Shown: positions 22,372 through 35,180 of the stretch, in pieces
Numbering within the stretch: the first letter of the stretch is position 1
How the letters are laid out: every line of letters starts with the position of its first letter
Assembly: GCF_036884655.1 (NCBI RefSeq)
Contig: NC_088342.1
Location: forward strand, 18,479,001-18,543,000
Reading direction: 5' to 3'
Length of the DNA: 64,000 bases
Source of the DNA: Musa acuminata AAA Group
Lineage: Eukaryota; Streptophyta; Magnoliopsida; Zingiberales; Musaceae
Program-made: the position numbers and the translations under genes
Notes under the pieces: model-generated
What the model was told of the DNA's origin: nothing
The model's input: only the letters and a program-made list of their open reading frames with translations
Databases searched by the model: none

Positions 22372-25300
22372 TCAAGGCTGAGATTCCATGAACTCAGGGA
22401 ACCGGGTCTTCAGCTCCTCATATGGTTCCATTGTGGTGTCTTCAAGTGGTAGATTATTCCAATGCACTAGTACTTCAGTAGAGGGATGTCGGCGACGCAT
22501 CACGATCCTACGATCGAGGATAGCTTGTGGTTGGGCTTGAATAACTCCATCCTCAATTGTGTTGGGCAGTTGGATCTGGGGTGACTCGTGTTCTCCCAAC
22601 TTGGGTTTTAGGCATGATACGTGGAAGACAGGGTGAATTTTGGCATCCTCAGGTAATTTAAGTCTGTACGCCACGGCTCCAATACGCTCTGTGATCTGAT
22701 AGGGCCCATAAAAACGTGGGGATAGCTTCATGGAGGCTCGAGTGTTGATAGAGAGTTGCTTGTATGGTTGTAAGCGAAGATAAACCCAATCTCCCACTGA
22801 AAATTCTCTTTCACTTCGTCGTGTGTTGGCTTGTTGCTTCATTCTGGCTTGAGCGGTAGAGAGATTATCTTTTAACAGTTGTAAGAGTTTGTCCCTATCA
22901 ATCAATTCTTGGTCAACCTGATCTACCTTGGCCGAGCCAATTACATACTTTGGAATTACAAGGGCTGGTCGACCATACAATGCTTCATAAGGGGCACATT
23001 TTATAGATGAATGATATATAGTATTATACCACCATTCGGCCCAGGGGAGCCATTTCGCCCACTCTTTTGGTCGGTCGCTAGCGAAATACCGGAGGTACGT
23101 CTCTAAGCACCTATTTACCACCTCTGTTTGGCCGTCAGTTTGTGGATGATACGCTGTGCTCATCTTGAGTTTGGTGCCTTGTAACCGAAATAACTCAGTC
23201 CAAAATTTACTAGTGAAGATCATGTCATGATCACTTACGATGGACCTTGGCATCCCATGTAGTTTAACAATATTTTCTATGAAAATCTGGGCAATACTAG
23301 CAGTAGTGTAGGGATTTCTCACAGCACAAAAATGAGCATATTTCGTAAGTCGATCAACCACCACGAGAATCATGCTTTTACCTTTGGAAGATGGCAGCCC
23401 TTCAATGAAGTCCATGGAGATGTCAGTCCACACTGAGTCTGGTATGGGCAGTGGTTGTAGCTTCCTTGGATTTGCCACAGTTTCACCCTTGTGCTATTGA
23501 CATACATCACATTGTGCCACATATTCAGCAATAATTTTTTTCATCCCTCTCCAATAAAAATTTTGCTTCACTCTTTTGTAGGTTCTTAGAAATCCAGAGT
23601 GCCCTGCTGAAGGTATGGAGTGCATTTCATGCAAGATGATTGTGATGCAAGGGGAGTCAGGTATAAGCACAATGCGACCTTTGTAGCGTAGATCCCTCGA
23701 ATCCCAGGTGTAGTGGGCTATTGCACTTGGATCCTCCTCCAATTTTTTTATGATGTTGCTGATCTCTGGATCCTTCTTCCATTCTTCCCTAATGTCCTCG
23801 AGGAGACCGGTGGTAGGAAGGGAGATGGCTGAAACCTTAGCTTGTTCAGGTAGCCGTGAGAGTGCATCTGCAACAACGTTTTCTTTCCCCTTTTTGTAAA
23901 TAATTTCATAATCAAATCCAAGAAGTTTGGTTACCCATTTTTGCTGCTTAGGGGATGATATCTTTTGCTCCAAAAAGTACTTGAGGCTTTTATGGTCAGT
24001 TTTAATTTGAAATCGCCGGTCGATCAAGTAGGGTCTCCACCTTGTTACTGCGTGTACAATGGCAAGCATCTCATTATCATATACTGACATATTTTGATGG
24101 GAGGGAGATAATGTCTTGCTAGTGTATGCGAGTGGTCGACCATTTTGCATGAGAACGGCTCCAATTTCGACTCCAGATGCGTCGGCCTCAATGATGAAGG
24201 GTCTATTGAAATCTGGTAGCGCAAGCATCGGCGTCGTTGTCATGGCTGCTTTAAGTTTATCGAAGGCAGCAGAGGCTTTGTCCGACCATTGGACAGCATC
24301 TTTTTTTAGTAAAAAAGTAAGTGGTGCATTGATCTTCCTATTGTCCTTAACAAATTTTCGGTAGTAGCCCATTAGTCCAAGGAACCCTCGCAGTAATTTC
24401 ACGTTTGTAGGTTTCGGCCAGCCTTGCATTGCCTCAATTTTTGTTGGGTCTACCGCCACTCTTTCTCCTGATATTATATACCCAAGGTACTCTACTTTTT
24501 GCTAGAGAAAGCTGCACTTTGGTTGCTTAACAAAAAGAGTATTCTCCCGAAGGATCGTCAAAACAATCCGTAAATGCTGAAAGTGAGTCTCAAGAGAAGG
24601 GCTGTAAACGAGAATATCATCGAAAAATACCAGCACAAATTTACGAAGAAAGCTCTGAAATATATTATTCATGAGACTTTAAAAGGTTGAAGGAGCATTA
24701 GTGAGTCCAAAAGGCATTACCAAGAATTCATAATGGCCATCATATGTGCGAAATGCAGTTTTTGGAATGTCATCGTCACATACCCGAATTTGGTGGTAAC
24801 CGGATCGGAGGTCCAACTTCGTGAAGACTCGAGCTCCTTTCAATTCATTAAGAAGTTCATCCACCATTGGTATTGGGTACTTGTCCTTGACGGTGATGCC
24901 ATTTAAAGCTCGGTAGTCGATGCACATCCGCCAAGTTCCGTCCTTCTTGCGTACAAGTAGCACCGGTGAGGAATAGGGGCTGCAACTTGGCCGAATCACC
25001 CCTGTTTCAAGAATCTCCTTTATGATCTTTTCAATTTCATCTTTCTGGTGGTGAGGATATCGATACGGTTGAGTGTTCACTGGTGACTTGCCCGAAAGGA
25101 TTGGAATTCGATGGTCATGTTGCCGAGAAGGAGGAAGACCGCGCGGTTCAGCAAATATGTCGGCAAATTCAGTAAGCAATTGGGCAAGATTTTGATCTTC
25201 AATTTCTATTTTCTTCTCTTCTGGTTATGGTTGGAGATGCATAAAAAAGCTACCATTTACCTTGTGCAAAACTTTCTCCATTCGTTGGGTTGAAACAGTG

Positions 25301-26295
25301 GTAACGTTGCTTCCGCGCTTCCCGCGCAGGATGATCTGTTTGCCCTTACAGTAGAATTTCATAATTAATTTAGAAAAGTTTCAAGAGACATCACCTAGTA
25401 TAGTCAGCTATTCTATACCAAGCACTGCCTCATAGTCATTGATTGGTAGGAGGAAGAAATCGGTGATAATTTCTTGATCTTGCAGTAATAGTTTCACCTG
25501 CGGGCATCTTTGGTCGCACTTTAGGATTCTGCTGTCGGTAACTTTTACATCGAACTTGCTGCAACCTTCAATATGCAGTGTCATCCGAGCAGCAACCTTA
25601 CTATTCAGGAAGTTATTAGTGCTACCCGTGTCGATGAGAACAGTGATCGGCTATTGTTTGAGAAGGCCTCCAACTTTCATCGTTTGCGGATTTGAGTAGC
25701 CGACTAGTGCCTATACCGTAATATTGGTCGGCTGTGGCTCTTCTTCCATATCTTCTTCTTCATATTCAAGGCTCTCTTCTAGATGTTCAATGACCTCTTC
25801 TTCTACTGGTTCAATCATAAGAACTCTACCTTTTTTATAGCGATGCTCGCGGCTCCACGGCTCGTCGCAATGCCAACATAATCCCTTCGCAGATCGCTCC
25901 CGAAGTTCTTCTCTTGTTAACCTTTTCGGTGTAGGGACTCGGTTGATAGTAGGGGGTCTGAGGGCTTTAGTATTGTAGGTCATGGAGTGATCCTAGTCCT
26001 CCGGGCTTCATGGTTCAATCGCTCCTCTTGAAGTCATGCGAAAGAGATGACTGCCATAAGCGTGTATGGTTGTCGCGCCTTAACTTCTCCCCGGATCTCC
26101 GGCTTTAAGCTTTCAATAAAGGTCCCCAATAGTTTTTTTTCAGACCAATCACGAGTTTGATTAGATAACCTTTCAAACCTGGTTTGGTACTCCTGAATGG
26201 TGGAGGTTTGTCGGATCTTTGCTAGTTGTCCGTCAATGTTCTCGTAATAAGTTGGTCCGAAGCGGATCAGTAGTCCTTCTTTGACTTTATTTTGA
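22372..26295 (-). pseudogene. gag-pol: G1 Ty3/Gypsy gag-pol with chromodomain, stop-riddled
   Basis: The segments 22372-23478, 23494-24459, 24679-25179 and 25711-25983 lie in one frame, separated mainly by in-frame stops. From right: gag (26000-26295), zinc knuckle (LCWHCDEPWSREHR, about 25880), protease region, RT ([20 protein letters not shown]; catalytic FFDD at 24616-24627), RNase H (FIIEADASGVEIGAVL), integrase finger and core (HSGFLRTYKRVKQNFYWRGM; IVSDHD; HPQTDGQTEVVN), and a C-terminal chromodomain-like end (ILDRRIVMRRRHPSTEVLVHW). The chromodomain places it among chromoviruses. The gag N-terminus, leader and 5' LTR are missing. Confidence 0.85.
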
Positions 26296-26550
26296 GGTAA
26301 ACAACTTAAATGAAACTCCTTAACTTTATTTTAAAATTATTTGATTATTTTTTATGAATTATTTTTAAATTAGTTAGTAAAAAAATATAAAAAATAAAAA
26401 TTATAAACAAAATATCATGCTTCTTTTTCTAGCTATTTTGAAAAAAATGGCCATGAAAATTGCATGTTTTATGAAAATACAACAAAATGATGCTTATACA
26501 CCTAGTAAGATTAATCTTATGTTTAAGAAACAATAATGTATATCATGTTG
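26296..26550 (+). other. S-L internal spacer, left part
   Basis: AT-rich. It contains a stretch shared with S2 (ATGCTTATACACCTAGTAAG at about 26490 and 50919), so S-L resumes here after G1. No ORF of substance. The last five bases TGTTG are the target duplicated by G2. Confidence 0.75.
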
Positions 26551-27117
26551 TGATACCGGGGAGGGTAAAAATGCAGAATGGATTTCGAAAAAACACCAAT
26601 AGAATAGTTGTTCATATAGAAAATGTCACAGAAGGCAAGGAACGAACTCTTGAAGAAACTTCGGTAAAACGAAAAATAGCTCACCACCAAGTTTAAAATA
26701 AAAAAGGATACAGAAAGATCACCACCCTAATGACAATAAACATGGATACAGAACTGAAAGCAAAAGACTCACCACTCAAGGACACATCCAAGAGATACAG
26801 AGTTTAAAAGAGCACTCCAAGAGAGCTTCTGCCAATATCCTTAGTTTTCTAAAGTCCTTTCTAAGCCCTAAACCCCAAAATAAATACTAGTGCATGAAAC
26901 AACCCTTCATGCATAGGAAATTTCGAAATTAAGTGCTTTACAGCTGCCAACCAACTCCATTAATGTATTCCTTTGTCCAAGGAATATGCTGATGAGCTGT
27001 CTTATCTGAGTAGGCTGAGTTGAACATTATGTAGCAATATTGTTGGCTGAAAAAAATATCATATTATCAGTATAGTCCATATGAACAGATTATAGCAAAT
27101 TAGACACTCCCATGTCA
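26551..27117 (-). repeat. G2 3' LTR
   Basis: 567 bp, TGATACCGGGGAGG to CATGTCA in plus orientation (TG..CA on the minus strand). The polypurine tract (ACCGGGAGAGAT on the minus strand) lies at about 27116-27130. Confidence 0.88.
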
Positions 27118-30100
27118 ATCTCTCCCGGTTGAAAAAGACTTGTCCTCAAGTTCTTGTTTGTTTCGTCATCATGATTATAAAAAGGACTTAAATCGGCCAC
27201 ATTAAATGTTGGGGATACTCCGTAATCTTTAGGTAGCTCAATCTCATAAGCATTTTTGTCAATTCTCTTAAGCACCTTGAATGGACCCAGCCTTAGGTTT
27301 CAGTTTTCCAAATTTTTCTGGCGGAAGCCTCTCCTTCCTTAGATGAATCCAGACTAAATCACCTGTATTAAACTCCATAAGTTTTCTATGTTTGTTAGCA
27401 GCTTGCATGTACCTCTCATTTTGTTTCTCAATTGTTGCTTTCACACCCTCATGTAGCTTCTTTATCTGCTTAGCTCTTTCATCAGCATCTCCACTAAATT
27501 GCTTTGTTGTAGAATGAGGGATTAAGTCCAAAGGACCAGCAGGGTTAGCACCATAAACTACCTCAAAAGAACTCTTACCAATACTATGATGCATAGAACG
27601 ATTGTAGGCAAACTCAATTTGTGGAAGAATGACATCTCATTGCTTAATATTCTTGCCAACATAGCTTCTAAGCAAATTTCCCAAGCTTCGGTTTGTTACC
27701 TCAGTTTGCCCATCGGTTTGTGGATGATGCGAGCTGTTGAAATTCAAAGAAGTACCTAGCTTCCTCCAAAGAGTTCTCCAAAAATGACTAACAAATTTTG
27801 AATCTCGATCAGACACCATAGTTCTAAGAATACCATGCAATTTAACAATCTCCTTAAAATATAAATCAGCAATATGAGATGCATCATTTGATTTATTGCA
27901 TGGAACAAAGTGAGACATTTTTGAAAATCTGTCAACAACAACCATGATAGAATCCTTGTTCCTTTGAGTTCTTGGTAGTCCCAAAACGAAATCAAGACTC
28001 ACATCCTCCCATGGAGCATTTGGCACTAGCAATGGAGTGTATAAACCAGAATTTTGACTTCTTATTTTTGCCAAATGACACAATCGGCATTGCTTCACAT
28101 GTTTATCCACATTTTTGAACATTTTAGGCCAGTAGAAATTTGATTGAACAAGAGCTAGAGTCTTGTCCCTATCGAAATGTCCTCCCAAAACACCACCATG
28201 AGCTTCAGCTAGAATTACTTGTCTCAAAGAACAAGATGGAACACACAAAGCATTAGCTCGAAAAAGAAAACCATCAAAGATAAAAAATTATTGAAAGGAA
28301 CCTTATTTATAATTCTGCCATATCGAGCCGAAATCCACATCATTCTCATATAGATCTTTGAATGTTTCAAATCCAACCACTTTGACTTCTATTACTGATA
28401 ATAAAGAATGCTTTCTGCTCAATGCGTCAGCAACTACATTTTGAACACCAGATTTGTGCTTGATTGTAAAGTTGTAAGATTGTAAAAACTCCACCCAAGC
28501 TGCATGCCTCTTGTTTAGCTTGTGCTGGTGATTAATGAACTTTAATGCCTCATGATCAGAATATAGAACAAATGGCTTGGCAAGAAGATATTGACTCCAA
28601 TGAGACAAAGCTCGATAAATAGCATAAACTCCTTATCATAAGTAGAGTATTTCTTTCTCGTATCATTCAGCTTTTCACTAAAAATTGCAATGGGCTTTCC
28701 GTCTTGACTCAAAACAACACCAATTCCCACATTAGATGCATCACATTCAACTTCAAACACATTATCAAAATTTGGTAGAACTAAGATAGGAGCTTCAGTA
28801 ACCTTTATTTTCAAAAGCTGAAAAGCATCATTAGCTTTACTAGTCCATTTGAATTTATCACATTTCAGACGTTCAGTGATTGGAGCGACAATAGAGCTGA
28901 AACCCTTGATAAATCTTCTGTAAAATGAAGTTAAGCCATGGAAACTCCTCACATCATGCAACAAAGCAGGTGTTGGCCAACTGAGAATAGCCTCTACCTT
29001 ACTTTGATCCATCATGATTCCATCTTTTGAAACAACATACCCCAGAAACACCACACTAGAATTAAAGAAATCACACTTCTTTATATTAGTATAAAGCTTT
29101 TGATGCCTCAAAATAAAAAAGATCTCTTTCAGATGATTCATATGCTCCTCTTCGCTCTTGCTGTATATCAATATATCGTCAAAATAAACTACAACAAATA
29201 TTCCAATGCATGGCTTAAGTATGTGATTCATAAATCTCATGAAGGTGCTAGGAGCATTAGATAGCCCAAATGGCATAACCAACCATTCATATAAGCCTTC
29301 TTTAGTTTTAAATGTTGTTTTCCACTCATCTCCAAGCCTCATTCTTATTTGGTGATAGCCACTCCTCAAATCAATTTTTGAGAAAATATAAGCACCACAT
29401 AATTGATCAAGTAAATCATCTAACCTTGGAATAGGAAAGCGATAGTCCACTGTGATTTTGTTGATGGTGCGACTGTCAACGCACATTCTCCAAGAACCAT
29501 CCTTCTTAGGCACTAACAAGGCTGGAACCGCACAAGGACTCATGCTCTCCCGGATTAACCCTTTTTTTACCAATTCATCAACTTGCCTTTGAAGTTCTTC
29601 ATGCTCCTTGGGACTCATTGTATATGCTGCCTTATTAGGTAGAACAGCCCCCAGAATAAGATCAAAGTGATGCTGGATATCTCTCAAGAGTGGAAGGCCA
29701 TGTGGAATCTCTTCTGGTATAACATCTTCAAACTCTTCCAAGATTTGTTTCATGATTTCTGGTGTCTTCTTGTGTTGTTCATTTTCTTCTACTACTAGTA
29801 GAGCCATAACATAACCACCCTTGTCTAATTCATTTTTGTATTCACCATAGGACATAAAAGCGCTAACTTTCTTTTTTGGTGCACTGATTTCGGATGGTTG
29901 TAATGGAGCTAAAATAATCTTCTTTTCATTCACCTTAAAAGAATAAGTATGTTTGTAGCCGTCATACAACACCCTTCTATCATAATGCCAATGTCTTCCC
30001 AACAGCAAATGACAAGCATCCATAGGAGCAACATCACACCATACTTCATCTTTATAATACTTGCCAATAGAAAATGAAACTAAACATCTTTTAGTTACAT

Positions 30101-30584
30101 TGATGTCATTTTCTTTTTGCAGCCAACATAACTGGTATGGATGTGGATGAGGGATGGTGTCCAACTTTAGCTTCTGTACCATCTCCAAAGATACTACATT
30201 CTCAAAGCTACCGCTATCGATGATCACCAAGCATACTTTGCCAAGAGAAGTGCATTTAGTGTGAAACACATTTTTTCTCACCCAACTTTCATCGTCGGCC
30301 ACAAATGACACTTGTAAACTACGTTGCAATACAATAAACAAACCATGATCAGCATAAGTAATCTCTTCCTCATCATCATCGTATTTTGGTTCGTCATCAG
30401 TTTCATCTTCTCCTCCATCACTATGATCTTCAACCAAAGTTACAATCCTCCTATTTGGACAATCTGATGCGATATGCCCAAAACCATGATATTTGAAGCA
30501 TTTTCGGCCACTTGGGGTAGAAGAATTAGGTGTTTTTTTGCTGCCAACTGATTCTTCACCCTTTTCTTGCACCTTCGATATCAC
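27090..30584 (-). pseudogene. pol: G2 pol: protease, RT, RNase H, integrase
   Basis: The largest piece is 680 codons (28542-30584): zinc knuckle with a lost second Cys (CFKYHGFGHIASDC), protease DSGS (30207-30218), RT with SGYHQIR and YFDD (29175-29186), first part of RNase H. A frameshift near 28600-28640 leads to RNase H end (HKSGVQNVVADALSR, 28303-28608). After stops comes the integrase finger and core (HFDRDKTLALVQSNFYWPKM; VSDRDSKFVSHFW; HPQTDGQTEVTN, 27637-28248), then a Trp-to-stop near 27630 and another frameshift near 27275. The C-terminus (FNVADLSPFYNHDDE) ends at 27090, inside the 3' LTR. Confidence 0.87.
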
Positions 30585-30590
30585 CTTGCT

Positions 30591-31433
30591 TTAAACAGTA
30601 GGCTTGGAACTTCCTCCTTTTGTATATCCTTCTTTTGAGCCGTACCGAAAACTCTTTTCAAACTTCTGTTGCATTTCAACTTTTAATGCCAGCTTGCTTA
30701 CATCATTTAAAGACCAATATGGTTGTAGCTGAACAACTTTAGCAATCTCATACTTCAGACCTCCTAAGTATCTTGCAATTGTTTGCTCTTCCGGTTCCAC
30801 AAGCTCTCCTTTTAACATCAAATTATCAAATTCTGCAGTGTACTCCTCCACACTAAGATCTTTTTTCTTGAAATCATGTATTTTGAGAAAGATCTCTTGC
30901 TTGTAATTATGAGGTAAATATTTTCTCTTCAGCTCCCTTTTCATTTTCTCCCATGTAACGATCTTACTCTTCCCCTCATGTTCTCTTTGTTTCTTCAGAT
31001 TTTCCCACCAAAAAGATGCATTCCGCCTGAGTTTGAGTGCCACAAGTTTGACCTTCTTTTGTTCTGGTGGTTCATGAAAATCGAAAATTCTTTCTATTGT
31101 ATTAAGCCAATCGATAAAGTCATCAACATTTATTTTACCTTTAAATTCTGGAATATCAAATCTGGGGTTATATTTATTATGCCACTCGTCTTGGACTTCA
31201 TTTCTTCTCCGACATCTTCTCGACTCCATTGGAAGATGAGGTGTATCATCATCAGAAGTACACTCTCGAGTGTCATTTTCATGCTGGTTGTGTTTACTTT
31301 GAAGTTCATCGATTATTTCATTTTTTTCTTGTAGGCTACGCAGCAATTTTCGTAGCTGCAGCCTCAACGACTCAGCGTCATCTTCATGGTCGCTACCTTC
31401 ACCAACTACATATTTTCCATTCCGCCTTGCCAT
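30591..31433 (-). CDS. gag: G2 gag, 280 codons
   Basis: Uninterrupted frame starting MARRNGKYVVGEGS just after the 5' LTR and primer site. An acidic/coiled N-terminus is followed by the retrotransposon gag core (PEFKGKINVDDFIDWLNTIERIFDF, KLRRNASFWWENL, YLGGLKYEIAKVV). The stop at 30588-30590 is followed in the same frame by SKVISKVQEKGEE and the zinc knuckle, so gag and pol were once one frame and this stop is probably a mutation. A capsid-only protein could still be made if the LTR were active; no evidence for that here. Confidence 0.75.
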   Translation of the reverse strand: MARRNGKYVVGEGSDHEDDAESLRLQLRKLLRSLQEKNEIIDELQSKHNQHENDTRECTSDDDTPHLPMESRRCRRRNEVQDEWHNKYNPRFDIPEFKGKINVDDFIDWLNTIERIFDFHEPPEQKKVKLVALKLRRNASFWWENLKKQREHEGKSKIVTWEKMKRELKRKYLPHNYKQEIFLKIHDFKKKDLSVEEYTAEFDNLMLKGELVEPEEQTIARYLGGLKYEIAKVVQLQPYWSLNDVSKLALKVEMQQKFEKSFRYGSKEGYTKGGSSKPTV

Positions 31434-31448
31434 GATCTCTAGCCTTTA

Positions 31449-31460
31449 GCTCTGATACCA
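31449..31460 (-). other. Primer binding site of G2
   Basis: GCTCTGATACCA in plus orientation, i.e. TGGTATCAGAGC on the minus strand, three bases from the right LTR. Confidence 0.85.
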
Positions 31461-31463
31461 AAC

Positions 31464-32096
31464 TGATACCGGGGAGGGTAAAAATGCAGAATGGATTTCG
31501 AAAGAACACCAATAGAATATTTGTTCAGATAGAAAATGTCATAGAAGGCAAGGAACAAACTCTTGAAGAAACTTCAGTAAAATGAAAAATAGCTCACCAC
31601 CAAGTTTAAAATCAAAAGGGATAAAGAAAGATCACCACCCTAATGACAATAAACAAGGATACAGAACTGAAAGCAAAAGACTCACCACTCGAGGACACAT
31701 CCAAGAGATACAGAGTTCAAAAGAGCACTCCAAGAGAGCTTATGCCAATATCCTCAGTTTTCTAAAGTCCTTTCTAAGCCCTAAACCCCAAAATAAATAC
31801 TAGTGCATGACACGACCCTTCATGCATAGGAAATTTCAAAATTAAGTGCTTTACAACTGCCAACCAACTCCATTAATATATTCCTTAGCCATGAAGAAAA
31901 GCACCATGATACAGCTTTACAGTTGCCAACCAACTACATTAATGTATTCCTTTGTGCAGGGAATATGCTGATAAGCTGTCTTATCTGAGTAGGCTGAGTT
32001 GAAGATTATGTAGCAATATTGTTGGCTGAAAAAAATATCATATTATTAGTATGGTCCCTATGAACAGATTGTAGCAAATTAGACACTCCCATGTGA
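31464..32096 (-). repeat. G2 5' LTR
   Basis: 633 bp, matching the 3' LTR but 66 bp longer because of a tandem duplication at about 31885-31950 (two copies of CAACCAACTNCATTAATNTA). Ends CATGTGA where the other LTR ends CATGTCA. Confidence 0.85.
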
Positions 32097-34300
32097 TGTT
32101 GAATTCCGTATTACTTTTCGATTTTGATTGAAGATGTCTTATGCTTCATGTTTTAATGAAAATGCTAAGAGATTTGATAACATGCTTAATGAGTTTATCT
32201 TTCGAAATTATGCATGATGATTTTTGTGATTAATGGATTATCAATCTTTGCCATAATGAAAGTTCTTTTTCGGTTTTAAACATTGATGCATATTTTTATT
32301 TGGTATAAATGAACAAGGCATGCTTCTATGAAATAAATCATATGAATTGAAACAACTAAAAAGAGGAAAGCATTTTTCTTGAAAATTTCCTTTTCTCTAT
32401 CTTATCGATTTTTCAGTAAAAGACTGATAAAGTTATTTATGCCATTTTGAATATCTTGAAAGTGATTTTGATGATTTGTTGATTTGAATTTAGATGAGTT
32501 TCATCTAACCATGATGTTTATCTTGATTTCTCGATATTTATAACTTAAGATTTACCCTATATGAATCAAGATCTTTTATCCTCGATGTTTCTTTTTTCGC
32601 TATCTACCATCTAAATGAATCATAATTTTTTGGAATTACAATTTTTATGATTCATATTGAATTGAGAGATATTATACATGAATCGAGATCCTTTATGTGT
32701 TCTCTCATAACACCTTTCGCTATAGGAATGTCTTTATCGATATCATGATCTTGAATTCCCGATATTGATACTTCAAATTTTTCTATGAATCAAGAACTTT
32801 TTTTTGAACTCCCATGTTTCTTTTTTGTTATTTACTAAAAGAGAGATTTGTCAAGATAAATCATGTCAGTTAGTATTCATGGCTTAATTCTTCATGATCT
32901 TTGATATTTTATCTTTCATAATATGATTTTTATATATAATTCCTTGTATTTATGAAGTATTTATCTCATCACCCAACTAATTTTTTGATATTCTTCATAT
33001 GATGAAATGAAATTATGCATGAAATACTCATGATATTATGTTGATGCATACAAATGAGAAGTTATGATCATGCATGGTAGGATGTAATGTAATTTGATAT
33101 TTTAATACCATCTTGATTTGAAATACTTATGATTTGGAATCATGCATGCGATATTATTTTTTTAATGAAATGATGTGAAAGTCAACAATTATCATTTCCT
33201 GAAATGATACCATATTGTAATTAAGAATTATTTTTTATCTTTGTCATAATTTAGAATTTGATGTAAAGGGAAAAGAATTATAAAATTATATTCTTCCCTT
33301 ATTTTTGACAATGAGAAAGGTGGAGAAAAGTTACTAATTTACACATCATAAAGAAGCAAAAAGCTTGCTAATCTCAAAAGATACAAAACTTTACCAACTT
33401 TTATATATGTAAAATTTGCTAGCTTGCTTGTTCCAAAATTATGTAAAATTTACTAAATTTACTAGCTTGCACAAGTTAAGAAAATGCAAAAACATGCTAA
33501 CTTGTTCATCTCAAAATAGAAGCAAAAATTGCTAACTTGCATATTTCAAGAAGCAAAAGTTTCTTTCTTGAACATCTCAAAATTGCTAGCTTGCATGTTC
33601 TAAAATGTTGTAAAATTCACTAGCTTGTATGATGTAGAACTTGCTATCTTGAACATCACCAAGAATTGCAATCTTACAATCTCAAGAGAAACAAATGTGC
33701 TATCTTGCAAATCTCATGAAGCAAAACTTACAACTTGGACATTGCAAAAGAAAACAAGAATTGCTAGCTTGCACACTTCAACAAGAGGCAAAAATGCTAT
33801 CTTGTATTCTTTTTCGAAAACTTGCTAGCTTAAACATTGCAAAGAAAACTAAAACATGCTAACTTGCTAATCTAGCAAAATTTACAAACTTGCAAAACTC
33901 AAAATTATTGCTAGCTTGCATATAAAATGATGTAAATTTTTTGCTACCTTGTGCTTTGCCAAGGAAGCAAAACATTGAACTTCTCAGAAGAGAAGAAAGA
34001 AAATTACTTGCTTGCATTATTATATTTATAATGCAATGATTTGAAACTTGCTAAATGCACTTCTCCTTTTTGTTGATGACAAAGGGGGAGAAGTTATGAT
34101 AATGATCATGCATGGAATGATGTATTGTAAATTTGATTATGCATGATTTTATGATGATGTGTTGCAAATATTCTTGATTAAAGTTGCTTTGACTTGAATT
34201 CATTTTGAATTTAAGGTTCATCTCACACATGGCATATTGTTAGGGAGAGTTTGTTTAAACTCCGTCATCAGTATGTTGTCATCAACAAAAAGAGAAAAAT
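32097..34300 (+). other. S-L AT-rich internal spacer
   Basis: No coding potential. The first part is rich in TGCATGAT-type words. From about 33400 to 34000 an imperfect repeat of words such as TTGCTAGCTTGCA and AAGAAGCAAAA recurs every 30-45 bp, as at 53400-53810 in S2. Ends with the purine-rich inverted repeat (34059-34094) and a second, degraded polypurine tract before the LTR (about 34290-34300). Confidence 0.7.
34059..34094 (+). promoter_or_regulatory. Conserved PPT-like inverted repeat, S-L
   Basis: A pyrimidine arm (CTTCTCCTTTTTG), seven-base loop (TTGATGA) and purine arm (CAAAGGGGGAGAAG). The same structure is at 53883-53920 (S2), inverted at 95-126 (S1) and partly at about 61766-61799 (S3). 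Lies about 210 bp before the 3' LTR. Could be a second polypurine primer or an RNA hairpin. Confidence 0.5.
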
Positions 34301-35180
34301 TATTGAATTTCGGATTTTGATGATGAAACCAATTGATAGTATTTATGATTTGATCTATGTTTGGAGTGACGCAGGAAGCTTCGATCAGGGAGAGACAACT
34401 AAAAAACATGAAGAATCATGTTGGGCCGGAGAAAAATATGTCAAAAGATTGGACGTCGAGCCGAAGGATCGGTTGACATATCGGCAGAAGGCTTCGGGCC
34501 ATGGGTTCGGGCATCGGACCAAGAAGAGCGAAAATTGTACTAAGGAAATTGGAGTTGCGGAGGCCAACTGGCTGATTAGGCAATAGGCTGTAAGAAAAGA
34601 CAATGCGCCGAAGATTCGGATGAAGCGCCGATGAACCAATGACATGTCCGACAACATTTGATTCAAGCTTTATAATAATTATCTAGATCGAAGTAGGTTT
34701 TATTTGTGCAAGATTAACTACAATAGTGATTAAGGCATAAAGCAAAATGAAGTCCCGAAGTCAAGAATGAGACTTCGTTGGGAGTTCGAGAGTTCGTCGA
34801 AAGTCCGGACGTTCGTCGGAAGTTCTATCGGAATTAAACGAGAAGTCCAGAAGCTTACCAAAGAAGCTCGTCGGAACTCGCCAAGAAGATCATTATGAAG
34901 TCCAGGAGCTTATCGGGAGTCCACTGGAATATTATCGAGAGATCGCCGGAAGAAACCAAGACTAACCGGAATGGATTTGCTTAGTGTATGACTTAGAATT
35001 CGTAGTTAACATATAATTGGAATTGGAATTGGACCAACCCAATTAGGGGTTAGTTGGGCCTATGTATATATTGTGATGGCCCAATAAAAGGCTCAAATAG
35101 TGACCCATAATGTGGTACCGTCATGGCACAGTCTTCGAGACTATGTCAAGCGGTGGTATCATCGGTCTGGGTGGTGGTAC

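Larger units (their letters stand above)
26551..32096 (-). mobile_element. G2: complete Ty3/Gypsy element, minus strand
   Basis: 5546 bp bounded by LTRs (26551-27117, 31464-32096) and the 5-bp duplication TGTTG (26546-26550, 32097-32101). A tRNA-Met primer site is next to the right LTR. Gag and pol fill the interior in the order gag-PR-RT-RH-INT, which defines Gypsy. There is no clear chromodomain. The integrase frame runs through the polypurine tract into the LTR, as in CRM-type elements; that assignment is tentative. Confidence 0.9.

Noticed and set aside
26001..26296. Possible host gene between G1 and G2
   Set aside because: Minus-strand translation gives Gypsy gag (QTRFERLSNQTRDW, ESLKPEIRGEV), so it belongs to G1.
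32097..34300. Intergenic or matrix-attachment DNA
   Set aside because: AT-rich, but collinear with the S2 spacer and bounded by the S-L polypurine tract and LTR, so it is element-internal.
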